A DNA stretch of 64,000 bases from Pachyseris speciosa (taxonomy: Eukaryota > Cnidaria > Anthozoa > Scleractinia > Pachyseridae). The stretch's first letter is position 1. Each line of letters starts with the position of its first letter. Under the pieces are notes generated by a model that was not told the DNA's origin, searched no databases, and saw only the letters and a program-made list of their open reading frames with translations. Shown here piece after piece: positions 10,341 through 18,715 of this stretch. The stretch spans positions 267,697-331,696 of the forward strand of contig JAEMWC010000950.1 of NCBI GenBank assembly GCA_016490735.1. The letters are read 5' to 3'. A program made the position numbers and the translations under genes.

Positions 10341-10768
10341 GGTGTACTCCACCTGAAGTTTTTCAGGAATTTCCATGCAGTGATCGGAAACAAAGTCATC
10401 GATCACTTTGAGCTTGTCAAGAAAACCTTCCTGATCGAAAGGTTCTCCCCGGAGATGAAACCTGATGGCATCCAGAATTTTCTTGTATTCCACTCGCGCG
10501 AAGGCGGCTCTCTCCGCTTTCTTGTCGTATTTCTTCGCAGTGGCGACGATTTTGACGACAGCACCGAAAGCGGTCAGACTGGCAATGACGCCAGGATTGA
10601 GAGTGATTCCTCCCGCGACAGCCCCAGTCAGCACAGCCTTCCCCGCAAGCACATTGCAAAGCAGGTTTCTGCGCTGGTACATTCGGAAAAGCTTGTCGTA
10701 GCCCCAATGCTTCCTGTGGTAAAAAGCATAGAGGTGTTTCAACATCTCAAAGGTATCATTCAAAAGGA

Positions 10769-10814
<46 letters not shown>

Positions 10815-10846
10815 GGAGTGAAACACGAAAATTTGGTTTATCAACG

Positions 10847-10877
<31 letters not shown>

Positions 10878-10944
10878 GGATTCGATTAGCTGACGTTTCG
10901 CTCCGACGAAGGGCTAACGCTCGAAACGTCAGCTAATCGAATCC

Positions 10945-10975
<31 letters not shown>

Positions 10976-11264
10976 CGTTGATAAACCAAATTTTCGTGTA
11001 TCATTCAAAAGGGTCGGGTCAATGTGGTTGAAGTCGAAGATGTTGAGGGGAGGTGGTCGGGATTTCCTCTTGAGCAACCTCATGGTTGTATATTGTTTCA
11101 GGAAAATTTCAGAAGACAAAGTCAGTTGGTTTTGCTGTAAGCATGGCTGCGCGAACTTTTTTCCGATCGCACCTCTTCGGTTTGGGATTTTTGCAAGGCA
11201 AACAAGGCTACACTTGTCGCACCAGTTGCACCAGGTGTATCCGCAAAGGAAGCTGTCAATGTGA
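10330..11264 (-). pseudogene. Minus-strand Polinton protein with a predicted membrane segment, split by an insertion
   Basis: Read leftward, the N-terminal part (about 11264-10998) begins MAHIDSFLCGYTWCNWC and ends NIFDFNHIDPTLLNDT. The rest (10767 to about 10330) resumes NDTFEMLKHLYAFYHRK. The NDT overlap comes from a 15-bp target duplication around a 230-bp insertion, so both parts were one gene. The distal part has a Gly/Ala-rich hydrophobic stretch (AVLTGAVAGGITLNPGVIAS, about 10640-10560) that could cross or disrupt a membrane, followed by charged helices (KKYDKKAERAAFARVEYKK). Function is unknown. It lies next to the ATPase on the same strand and converges with the zinc-ribbon gene. The start is uncertain. 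Confidence 0.6.
10753..11012. mobile_element. Penelope-like (pLTR) fold-back insertion with 15-bp target duplication
   Basis: GTATCATTCAAAAGG occurs at 10753-10767 and identically at 10998-11012, bracketing a 230-bp insertion (10768-10997). The insert is largely a palindrome: CACGAAAATTTGGTTTATCA and the following about 75 bases return inverted up to 10997. The loop (about 10901-10928) reads CTCCGACGAAGGGCTAACGC followed by TCGAAACGTC. That resembles the hammerhead ribozyme core known from Penelope-like elements (CUGANGA, stem II, GAAA), with C in place of U4. The long, exact target duplication also fits a retroelement. The assignment to Penelope-like elements is inference from these features. 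Confidence 0.6.
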
Positions 11265-11298
11265 GCCATGTCATCCACTTTTTCACGGGATTTCATAT

Positions 11299-11748
11299 TT
11301 AATTGTCAACAAAATTTTCGAGGAAACGCCCCTCGTTTCCAAATCCACACTCATATGACCGAATCCTAACACTAAATTGACGGGGATGGTTTGAGGTTGA
11401 GTTGTTTGGGTCGATGTGTAAGTTGCTGCTTGAGTCAAATTGAAGCCGTGATGTATTTTCAAAGAAAGATGTGGGTAGGTCACGGCCATCGTGAAAAACA
11501 TGGCTCACATCGTCAATATTCGACAACCGTTCGGTATGATCAAGTTACTTGTTCTGGTGAAGGTTCTTCGAGAAAAGCAGAACCTTGTCGAACTCCAACA
11601 GCTTGTACAACATGTGCAGCAGGATGCTTGTCTTGCCGGAACCGCTGGGGCCGCAGATCAGCATCCGGAAAATGTATTCGGGCATGGACGGGTCTCCTTG
11701 TAGCTAATTCGTCTTCGCAGCGCCGGGATCATAGTTCGGAATTTTCAT
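11299..11748 (-). pseudogene. Polinton genome-packaging ATPase (FtsK/HerA type), broken
   Basis: Read leftward from ATG at 11748. The Walker A motif is GPSGSGKTS in the stretch MPEYIFRMLICGPSGSGKTS. In-frame stops interrupt it: TAG after codon 14 (about 11705) and TAA after LFSKNLHQNK (near 11555). A region with RLSNIDDVSHVFHDG and FGNEGRFLENFVDN follows, and no clear Walker B or C-terminal region could be read. In this family the ATPase pumps DNA into the capsid. It diverges from the plus-strand structural block across only 23 bases. Confidence 0.8.
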
Positions 11749-11771
11749 CTATATGTATACGAGCAAAACAT
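11749..11771. promoter_or_regulatory. Compact divergent promoter between ATPase and structural genes
   Basis: Only 23 bases separate the minus-strand ATPase ATG (11748-11746) from the plus-strand ATG at 11772. They include TATATGTATA, readable as a TATA-like element on both strands. With so little space the leaders must be nearly absent or start upstream, inside the opposite gene. The promoter role is inference. Confidence 0.45.
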
Positions 11772-12707
11772 ATGTCTGTTTAGAAGAGGCGAGAGCGGGC
11801 CGCGGGAGAAGCCAAGCTGGAGGCACAAGAAGACGAGATCAGGCAAGCTTTCAAACGAAACAAACTTGCGAAGGCGATGGAGGAAATCAAAGCGGAGCGG
11901 GTTTTCAAACCAATCACGAAGCGGCTGGAAAAAACGCCTTACCCCGAACATGTGGCGGGACCAGACTGCGGAATGGAGGAGTTCGATCGAATCAACCCTT
12001 TCGTCTGGCAAGATTTCCAGCCGGAGGCTCCAACACCTCTTCCCACACTTCCTCCCTCACCCGTCGACGACGACGAAGAATTCGAATTGCCTCCACCCCC
12101 ACCGCCTGTGGAAAAAGAGGCTCTGCGCAAAACTTGGGGGGAACCGGCGTCAACAAAGTTTCTCGAGACATACAACGAAGCAAACGATTTGCGGTCGCTC
12201 AGCAGCCTCGCCATGAAGATGGAGCGAGGCGGGCAAGAAGAGGTGAAAACTGGAAAATACAAAGGTTGGTCTTTGGCGGACGTCAAACGGCGCAGAGATG
12301 AAATTCTCGCTGCACGAATGCCCCCACCCCCACCACCCCTTCGAGCATCCCCGCTGTCGGCGAGCCAGCTCCAACAGGGAAGACAGAGTTTGAAGAAAGG
12401 CCGCCCCGCGTCAAAACAGAGAACAATGTCATCTTGGGAAGAGACAATTTTGGCTTGCAGGCCTGCAATCGAAGAGGACGACGATGAAAATGAAATCCTG
12501 GAAGAAGAATGGATGGAAGGGAGCGGGATAAGAAACGACTTCGAAGAAATGATAAACATCCTGTATGTGAAGCGCGCCTCGTTGAAAGCAGGAAACACCT
12601 CGTCCAAGCTGCGAAAAGACATTGGGGAGCTGCTTTCCGAACTTTTTAAACGCAGACTTCTCACTAAAGAACAGGGGCGGAAAATTCGCCAGAGTTATAT
12701 AGGATGA
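11772..12707 (+). pseudogene. Pro-rich acidic Polinton protein, first gene of the structural block
   Basis: The first ATG (11772) is followed by TAG at codon 4. The frame then runs open through KRRERAAGEAKLEAQEDE and an internal Met at 11877 to 12707. The 276-residue portion has Pro runs (ELPPPPPPVEKE, MPPPPPPLRASP), the acidic block AIEEDDDENEILEEEW and a helical basic C-terminus ending KIRQSYIG. Its last codons overlap the next gene's ATG (12704). Low-complexity Pro/acidic proteins at this position are usual in Polintons, but no function is assigned. A product beginning at 11877 would be intact. Confidence 0.6.
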
Positions 12708-13464
12708 CTCTCCACCTGCTGATTGACTCTCGGCTTGCGATGCTGGAGTCGGAGCGCTACAACCAAAAGACCCACAATTTTCGGGTGTATTTCGACCCCC
12801 CGATCGAGCTCGATCCAACGCGGAACTACGAAGCCGCACTGGACGAGCTGATCACAATTACCTATTCTTGGTACAATGTGGCGGCGGAGTACGACAACAA
12901 CCGGCTGCGATGGAGAAAGAAGGGCGAAGCCTGGAAAACTTTGACGTTCCCCGACGGAATGTATGGGTGCACTAACCATCTCAACGTATTTGCAGGCGCA
13001 CACGGGTTTCGTCGACCCTTCTGCCGAATCTGTACTTTTATTTGCCCACTTATCGAGTTGAAATCGGGGTGGCCAAAGACTACGAGCTCGACCTCTCTTT
13101 TGGGAAGTACGCCGAACTGTTGGGCCTCGACAAAAGAAATTTGACAGGCGCGACAAGTTTCATTGGAGACAGAATTTCGAACATAACAAGGAGCGTGGAT
13201 TGGGTCGTCATCCATTGTGACTTGATTACAAGGAAGCTGAACGATGTGGCGAACGATGTTTTGTTCAGCGTTTCCGTTGAGAACAAAAGTGTCAGTTTTC
13301 CCTTCGAAAAGGAACCACGGCGTTTAAAATTCCACCTCGTTGGCGGAAGCCGGATCAACGCAATCGGAATACGCGTCACAGATGGGAGAAACAACATCTT
13401 GGATCTCAATGGAACAGACCTGGCTTTGAGTCTTATTGTTCGAGAGGTTGGCACCAAGCTTTGA
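12704..13464 (+). pseudogene. Penton-like minor capsid protein, one frameshift
   Basis: Starts MTLHLLIDSRLAMLESERYN, overlapping the previous gene by 4 bases (ATGA-type overlap). The N-terminal part has NFRVYFDPPIELDPTRNYEA and LITITYSWYNV, features of Polinton penton/minor capsid proteins. Near 13040 the frame shifts and continues TYRVEIGVAKDYELDLSFGK to LIVREVGTKL at 13464. The total is about 253 residues, suitable for a single jelly-roll vertex protein. The start is fixed by the overlap and by a TATA-like TTATATAGG just before it. The penton call rests on position and overall pattern. Confidence 0.6.
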
Positions 13465-13508
13465 AATTTCTTCTTGGTGTATATTGTGTCTCTTGGCGCA
13501 TGTGTCAA
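13465..13508 (+). promoter_or_regulatory. Short intergenic with TATA-like GTGTATATTG
   Basis: Between the penton-like gene and the next ATG (13509). GTGTATATTGTG at about 13475 resembles the other TATA-like spacers in the element. The role is inference. Confidence 0.25.
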
Positions 13509-13780
13509 ATGAACAGCCCCTGTGAGTGGATGAAATTTTTCGACCCGCGGGCCGAGTTGTATCGCTACATACAGAAAGGGGTCGGGCGTGATTCGTGACG
13601 AGCTTTTCGATATCGGCCCGAAAGTTGCGAAGCCGTTGGAACGAAAACCAATTTTACCTGCAGAACTGCCCAAAGAAACGGAGCCGCCAATGATGGAGGA
13701 AAGGAAGGCGAAAAAAATTCGACAACTGTTGGGGAGACGAGGGGGGCAGAAGGGAGATGCGATGTGTACCCAAAATTTTG
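13509..13780 (+). pseudogene. Small Polinton protein, frameshifted
   Basis: The first frame reads MNSPCEWMKFFDPRAELYRY and stops at 13598. The coding look continues in another frame (DELFDIGPKVAKPLERKP, then KAKKIRQLLGRRGGQKGDAM) to about 13780. A basic C-terminus of this kind is common in small virion proteins. It lies between the penton-like and major capsid genes. Family unknown. Confidence 0.4.
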
Positions 13781-13843
13781 GCCAGTCGTCTTTGAATACA
13801 GTCGGCAAGTCGTCTTTGTTGTATACATTGTGCTTGCACGAGC

Positions 13844-15121
13844 ATGCCTTGGTTCAGAGCTCCGAAAAATCTCGAGAAAGTGGACTACGAGCGCATCAAT
13901 CTCGACACGTCGCTCGTGCTCCTAGGGAATGCGCAACACCAGACGAAGAAGGGGTGCAAGTTCTTTTCGAGAGACCGCGATGTTGTGCACAACTGGTATA
14001 ACGCTTATTTCAGCGTCGAGTACCGCTTCGAAGCTCTTACCGACGGGGCCAACATTGCGAACAACGCAGAGACGGCGCCAGTAAACGGCTCTTTCTCCTT
14101 GATCAAAACTCTGACGGTGCGGTCCGCGCGAAAGAAACTCTATGAGGCGAATGGTGTTCACAAGAACATTTTTATCAGAACGCTGTTCGAGTATTCCGAC
14201 GACTATTCGAGGAGTGTGGCAAAGGATGAGTTTTGGTATCTCGACACAGATAACACGACTGTAACGAATCCTGTTAACCCCGCCACTTACAAAGGCATCG
14301 AAGCGCGACACAAACTTTCAAAGGAGCCGGATCGGTGAAAACTGTGATTCCTCTTAAACAGTATGCGTTCTTCGAAGAGCTGTGGAACAGGCTTATACCT
14401 CCAATACAGTTGGAATTCGAAATTGTATTGCAGGACGACGCTGAGATGATTTTCCAGAATGACAACACTAGACGAAGAATTGTGGTCAAAAAGTTCGAAT
14501 TGTGGCTTCCGAAGCTGGAAATGACGCCAGAGGGGCAAAGACTACTGAACAAACAGTTCCTGAAACCAACGAAATGGACCTTCTTACAGGAAACCTTGAT
14601 CCCCAGCTCCGCAAGAAGAGACGCAGGTGGTCAGTGGCAGATTTCCCCCGGTGTCAAGAACGCAAAGCATGTCTTTGTCTTCTTCCAGCAATCGCGGAAA
14701 CAAAACGCTCTGGCCTCCAACCCGTACAGCTTTGACACGTTCGACCTCGACGGAGACGATTCTGCAAAACTGAGCACTTGCCGACTGCAGTATGGTTCGA
14801 CTTACTATCCCGAGCTCGACTATGACGGAGAAGACCAGACACGCATCCGCCGCGAGTTGATTGAGTTTCGCTACAGGAAGAACGACCCCAATTCTGGGAC
14901 CCAAATCATCGTGGACAACTATTCGTCTCTGTACCCTGTTGTGTACTTCGATCTCCGCGCGACCAAGGAAAGCATGACACTGAGGCGATGCGAAGAAACT
15001 GATCCTGCACTATCGGCTGAACGAGGTGGCCAATGCGCAAGATTACATCATCTTCTCGGCCATCTTGAATGGGGAAGAGGTCGTGATCAAGCAGGTTGGA
15101 AACGAGTTGGTTGTGGGTTGA
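13844..15121 (+). pseudogene. Polinton major capsid protein, two frameshifts
   Basis: Starts MPWFRAPKNLEKVDYERINL. It contains DVVHNWYNAYFSVEYRFEAL and KDEFWYLDTDN, then shifts frame at about 14335 into KTVIPLKQYAFFEELWNRLI and FELWLPKLEMTPEGQRLLNK. It shifts again near 14980 to end NELVVG at 15121. About 425 residues in all, the size of Polinton double jelly-roll capsid proteins, and it sits between the penton-like and protease regions as expected. The capsid identity is inferred from order, length and motif look; the fold cannot be proven by eye. A TATA-like TTGTATACATTG lies upstream. Confidence 0.7.
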
Positions 15122-15148
15122 GACAGAAATTCCTCTCTTTAGTATGAG

Positions 15149-15391
15149 ATGGCCACGACGTACACCCCGTTTCGCGTCGCGCTATCTGATGGACAGAAGA
15201 GCAGCCTGTGAGAGGCTGTTGCCGCGCGAACAGCTGTGACTCTGCGCGTCAAACCCGAACAAATCGGGCATGGTGACTCTCTTCTTTTGACGAGCACCCA
15301 GATAAAACACTTGCGGAAAGCCGCCAGCGAAAAGCGCGGCGCAGATCTCAAGATTTCCCAGATGCAGATCGCAAAGATGGCAGAGTGGTAA
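15149..15391 (+). pseudogene. Small basic virion/core-like protein with one in-frame TGA
   Basis: ATG at 15149 opens MATTYTPFRVALSDGQKSSL, then a TGA codon at 15209-15211. The same frame resumes and stays open to TAA at 15391 (VTLRVKPEQIGHGDSLLLTS, KHLRKAASEKRGADLKISQM). Apart from the single nonsense codon the 80-codon gene is intact. Proteins with this LTxxQxxxLxKA-type pattern occur in Polintons and adintoviruses beside the lytic peptide gene. The next frame begins within 20 bases. Confidence 0.6.
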
Positions 15392-15407
15392 GAATCTTTT
15401 TTCGACG

Positions 15408-16319
15408 GTGTTCAGTTTGGCGAGGCAGTTGCTTGTGCCAGGGGCCAAATCTGCCGCCAAAGCTTTGGCAACTTCGGGGCTGAGTTTCGCCGCGGAGAAA
15501 GCTTTGAAAAAGATTTTTGGGAAGGGCTATGACCCGCGGGAGCTTTACCGGCTCACACAAATGTTGTCACCAGAGCAGAGAAAGGGGCTTGAAAAGTACT
15601 TGGTTGGGAAGGGGGCGGTTCGTGGTGGAGGAACTGCGCAGTATGGCGGGTTTCTTGGAATGCTGGCTTCCATCGGGGTTCCCCTTGCTTTGTCCCTCGT
15701 GAAAAGCCTTTTGGGAAAGGGAATGCAAGTGGCACCCTCCCCCTCAAGACGCTCGTTGCCACAACTTCCGCCGCCACCTCCTCCTTCGCGAGCAAAAGGA
15801 ATGCAGATTAATCCTCCGTGGTATTGCCCACCGCCTGTTTGGGGTACTTGGCGAGATTGGGAGAAAAAAAAAATAAAGTTTCGGGATGTCCCACTCTCGA
15901 ACATTGATCTCTCCATTTGGTGCAAATATCTCGGTATCCCGATCCGAAGAATTTTCTCCCGAGACGAAGCCAAACCTCTCAACCACTCGCCTTCCATTTT
16001 GAACTTGGATGACTTCGGCAGTTTGGGAACACACTGGGTCGCTTGCTGGCGTGGGAAAGATGTGGAGTATTTTGACTCTTTTGGAGAGCACCCTCCTGCG
16101 GAATGGGAAAAAGAGATGCTGAAAGCGGGGAACAAAACCTTACTGCGCAAGGAAGATCAAATACAAGCGCTCGACAGTGTGCGATGTGGGTACTATTGTT
16201 TATTGTTCCTCAATGAGCGCAACATAGGGAAAAGCTATTTGGATATTCTCCGAATGTTTTCCACAGATGTGCGAGAAAACGAGAGAGTTGTGAAAAATTA
16301 CTTCGAAAATATAGCGTGA
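15408..16319 (+). CDS. Lytic-peptide-like region fused to adenain-type cysteine protease
   Basis: One open frame covers two functions. Its first half has AEKALKKIFGKGYDPREL, then the hydrophobic GGFLGMLASIGVPLALSLVK with LLGKGMQV, which resembles the membrane-active pVI/pX-like proteins. A Pro run (PQLPPPPPPSR) follows. The second half is an adenovirus-type protease: LGTHWVACWRGKDVEYFDSF gives the His and Asp region, and ALDSVRCGYYCLLFLN gives the catalytic Cys region (CGYYC). It ends at 16319 with TGA overlapping the next ATG (TGATG). No ATG exists at the apparent N-terminus, so translation may begin at a later Met or the start was lost by frameshift. An A9 run near 15866 lies exactly between the two parts; an indel there could have fused two originally separate genes. 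Confidence 0.75.
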   Translation: MFSLARQLLVPGAKSAAKALATSGLSFAAEKALKKIFGKGYDPRELYRLTQMLSPEQRKGLEKYLVGKGAVRGGGTAQYGGFLGMLASIGVPLALSLVKSLLGKGMQVAPSPSRRSLPQLPPPPPPSRAKGMQINPPWYCPPPVWGTWRDWEKKKIKFRDVPLSNIDLSIWCKYLGIPIRRIFSRDEAKPLNHSPSILNLDDFGSLGTHWVACWRGKDVEYFDSFGEHPPAEWEKEMLKAGNKTLLRKEDQIQALDSVRCGYYCLLFLNERNIGKSYLDILRMFSTDVRENERVVKNYFENIA

Positions 16320-16970
16320 TGGCGGACGTGTACTGCGTGCGGGACAAACGGAAAACTCCGAATGTGCCTGGAAAAGAAAGGATTGTCACGACGAAAAATA
16401 ACCGGAAAATGTTGAAAGTGAGATGTGTGGTCTGTGGGATAACAAAAACAAGGTTCTTGCCGATGTCGGGAAACTAGCGGGGCCCTCTCTTGCAGAGGGC
16501 TCTGGAATTGGCACAGACATTGCTGGAACTGCGATGGATTTGTTCTTGGAAGATGGGGTCCCATTTCTCGCGAAAAAAAGAATTGGAAATGGGGCGGTAC
16601 TATGCGTCAGAGGCGATGAGATACCCCGAGCTACAAAGAAAGGCGATTGATTGGGCTGTGGAGAGGGGCAAGCCTGTTCTTCGAAAGGTTGGGAGCGAAG
16701 CGTTGAACCAGCTTTCCACGAAGGTGCGGCCCAACATCCGTTACAAGACCGACAGGCCCGATCTCGATGGGCGCGCACTTCCTATTCCATTTCCGTTTGC
16801 GACAGGCCCGATCTCGATGGGCGCGGACTTCCTATTCCATTGCCGTTTGTCGATTTCAAGCGACTCTTTTCAAAGGCCCAGTTGTTTCTCCGGAAGAGGG
16901 GCGCGCCACGGTGGCAGAATACAAGCGGCAGTACAAAGAGTATAAGGACAAGGGCGGCACGCGGTGATGT
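16319..16970 (+). pseudogene. Zinc-ribbon plus core-protein-like Polinton gene, frameshifted
   Basis: ATG at 16319 overlaps the protease stop. The N-terminus MADVYCVRDKRKTPNVPG with KVRCVVCGITKTRFLP forms a small ribbon like DUF5679-type domains (first cysteine unpaired: YCVRD in place of CxxC). The frame stops at 16476. Continuing pieces in other frames read VGKLAGPSLAEGSGIGTDIA, GRYYASEAMRYPELQRKAID and VAEYKRQYKEYKDKGGTR. The gene therefore has at least two frameshifts. It lies where Polintons and adintoviruses carry a DNA-binding or minor virion protein. The function is inferred from that. Confidence 0.5.
16750..16850. repeat. 51-bp tandem duplication inside the core-like gene
   Basis: GACAGGCCCGATCTCGATGG and the following bases to GCCGTTTG occur twice, starting at 16750 and 16801, with three mismatches. 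The unit is 51 bp (17 codons), so the duplication alone preserves frame. Confidence 0.85.
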
Positions 16971-17570
16971 GGGTCTTGGATCAAGTGGAAGGGATATGGA
17001 AAGGGGGTTGTTGGTTCGGGGTTGGGTGATTTTGTCGATCCCCGGTTCACACGCTACGAGGTCTTGGTTCCAAAGTTTGCAACAGACCCGAAGTTTTTGA
17101 AAGCTTTCTCCAAAGCTTTGCCGGGGCACCACGGCATCCTGGATGTTTTCCAACAGACCGCGCGAAACTATGGCTTGGGTTTCGATATTCACGCGATGAT
17201 TGGGAAACTTCCGAAACCGAAGAAAGGCTGGACTCTTCCGGGGCACAACTACACAGGCCAATACAACCCCCACGACCGGCAACTGGATTACGATCCAGAG
17301 ACGGGTGAAATACAGGAATTCTTTCAAAAAACAACGGGCGCAACGGATGCAATTGCGATGCAACACGACGTGGGTTACAGCAGTTGTGGGCATTGGGCAA
17401 AAAAATATGGTTCGGACGAGAAAAAGTGCAAGCATGCTGCTGACAGTAAAATGATGAAAGCGCTCGATGCAGTTCCGTGGAAAGAGAGACAATGGGGGCA
17501 TGCTTTGGCGCGCAATGCTATTAACACAAAGGAGAAGTTGGGTCTCGGGGTCAAATCTCGTACCAGGTGA
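16971..17570 (+). CDS. Phospholipase A2-like virion protein of the Polinton
   Basis: The 182-codon open part (from 17022) reads GDFVDPRFTRYEVLVPKFAT. It then has the PLA2 signature: calcium loop region WTLPGHNYTGQYNPHDRQLD, catalytic His-Asp in MQHDVGYSSC, and a distal HAADSKMMKAL helix. These match the PLA2 domain of parvovirus VP1 proteins and Polinton/adintovirus capsid proteins, where it is thought to breach endosomal membranes during entry. The catalytic residues look intact. No ATG precedes it in frame, and the upstream Gly-rich stretch (KGVVGSGLG) suggests the true start is further left or lost. It ends at 17570, convergent with the small minus-strand genes. Confidence 0.8.
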   Translation, partial: GSWIKWKGYGKGVVGSGLGDFVDPRFTRYEVLVPKFATDPKFLKAFSKALPGHHGILDVFQQTARNYGLGFDIHAMIGKLPKPKKGWTLPGHNYTGQYNPHDRQLDYDPETGEIQEFFQKTTGATDAIAMQHDVGYSSCGHWAKKYGSDEKKCKHAADSKMMKALDAVPWKERQWGHALARNAINTKEKLGLGVKSRTR

Positions 17571-17832
17571 CAACAGTTTCCAAACCTCTGATGGCATTTG
17601 ACAGTTGCCATGGGGTTTTTTCTGGCCATTGTCTGGCCAAAAAACAAATTTCGCCTAATATATCCAAAAAGGCATCCACATCTATTTTTGCTTCTTCGAT
17701 AAGTTTATCTTCAACCAAACAATCCCGAAAGAAACTTTCCACCTCCCCATTCAACTTTGCAAGAAGGAGTTTTACTTTGGGCGAAAATTGGTCTTCTTCC
17801 GCAGTCGTTGGGAGGAAAGGTGAAGATCGCAA
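17551..17832 (-). CDS. Small acidic Polinton protein, unknown function
   Basis: A minus-strand frame ends at 17551 and has coding character: LLLAKLNGEVESFFRDCLVE and DAFLDILGEICFLARQWPEK. It overlaps the PLA2 gene end by 20 bases. There is no ATG in frame (the annotated limit is a TTG). A 45-codon frame with ATG at 17909 (MTNRRLKVCRSGKIVEELSE) runs into the same region, so the gene probably started there and has a frameshift near 17800. Helix-rich, no known family recognised. Confidence 0.45.
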   Translation of the reverse strand: MRSSPFLPTTAEEDQFSPKVKLLLAKLNGEVESFFRDCLVEDKLIEEAKIDVDAFLDILGEICFLARQWPEKTPWQLSNAIRGLETVVTWYEI

Positions 17833-17909
17833 ATTGGTATGTCGAAGATTTCGGACAGCTCCTCAACTATTTTTCCGCTTCGACAAACTTTCAAACGCCG
17901 GTTTGTCAT
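17772..17909 (-). CDS. 45-aa ORF, probable N-terminal part of the 17551 gene
   Basis: ATG at 17909 opens MTNRRLKVCRSGKIVEELSE and continues FDIPICDLHLSS to a stop at 17772. Its last part overlaps the 17551-17832 frame, which carries on the coding character. The two are probably one frameshifted gene. Confidence 0.4.
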   Translation of the reverse strand: MTNRRLKVCRSGKIVEELSEIFDIPICDLHLSSQRLRKKTNFRPK

Positions 17910-18395
17910 TTGATGTGTGCTCCTTTTCTTCAAATGGGTGTACCTTGTGTGAAAATTTCGTTCACAACGCGATCCATTTCTTGTTTCACCTCGCGAACGA
18001 TTGGGTGTGCAAGTTTGTCTTGCACGAAATGAAAAGGATTGTCAGCAAAGCAATCATTTCTTCAAAGAAAAAATATTTTTTCAAATGTGCGTACCAATTA
18101 AATATGTGCGTCAAAAAAATCAAGGTGATGGATTTTCTATGGAGACTTCCGTGGGAATTGAAGGAAAAAAAATTAAATTTCTTTGTTGCTTTCAAGTTGG
18201 AAGAAAGGAAAAGTGTTGGTTGGAATCAGAAACATTTACAAAATATTAGACAAACTGGCGCGCAAAAAACTTCAAATTTTTTAAAAGCCGCTGAAAATTG
18301 TTCTTGTTCAGATTGCCAGTGGAAATTTTAAAGAAAACACTTCAATCAATCACAACCAAGACAGTCGTTGTTTTCGTTTCGGGGAAAGAGGCGAG
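17910..18395. other. AT-rich Polinton stretch with a remnant minus-strand frame
   Basis: On the minus strand a short piece reading HFVQDKLAHPIVREVKQEMD ends at TGA near 17930 and may be the C-terminus of another small gene. The rest (18060-18360) is AT-rich with no frame I would trust. Confidence 0.3.
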
Positions 18396-18701
18396 TTATT
18401 TTGCTTCTTCTAGCTGGTCTGCTTCGAATTCCAAAGCGTCCCAGTCTGGTTCGTTTGGATCCTCTTCGTCCTCAAACGCAGGATTAACAAAGGCGTTTGG
18501 TTGCTCTGTGATATCGAATACATAATTGGCATAGGCGTCAAACAACGCGTAAAAAGCGGGTATTGCGCGCTTGACAGCCCAATCGGGAGAGGTGTTTCCG
18601 ATTGTGAGGGTCTTCTCGAGCTCTTCCATGAAAACAAGCAATGCCTCTTGCATTTGTGGAGGCAAAGAGTTCCACAGCTGTTGGGCTCTGGTGTTGTCCA
18701 T
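18396..18701 (-). CDS. Small acidic Polinton protein at the right terminus, intact
   Basis: 101 codons starting with ATG (MDNTRAQQLWNSLPPQMQEA), 14 bases inside the right TIR. It is helix-rich and strongly acidic at the C-terminus (NPAFEDEEDPNEPDWDALEF, ending EADQLEEAK). It is one of the few intact genes of the element. It mirrors the position of the polymerase gene at the left TIR and is transcribed inward. The family was not recognised. An acidic helical protein might bind DNA-mimic-style or act on host factors, but that is speculation. Confidence 0.55.
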   Translation of the reverse strand: MDNTRAQQLWNSLPPQMQEALLVFMEELEKTLTIGNTSPDWAVKRAIPAFYALFDAYANYVFDITEQPNAFVNPAFEDEEDPNEPDWDALEFEADQLEEAK

Positions 18702-18715
18702 ACGCCGGGAAAGAT

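Noticed and set aside
10340..10781. C-terminal half of the 300-codon plus-strand frame at 9879
   Set aside because: This part is the shadow of the minus-strand gene, which has the membrane segment and continues across the insertion.
11939..12664. 241-codon minus-strand ORF rich in Ser
   Set aside because: Antisense shadow of the Pro-rich acidic Polinton gene on the plus strand.
15545..16150. 201-codon minus-strand ORF
   Set aside because: Antisense of the protease frame, which has recognisable motifs on the plus strand.
16741..16850. CRISPR-like or iteron array
   Set aside because: Only two adjacent 51-bp copies inside a coding region; a simple tandem duplication.
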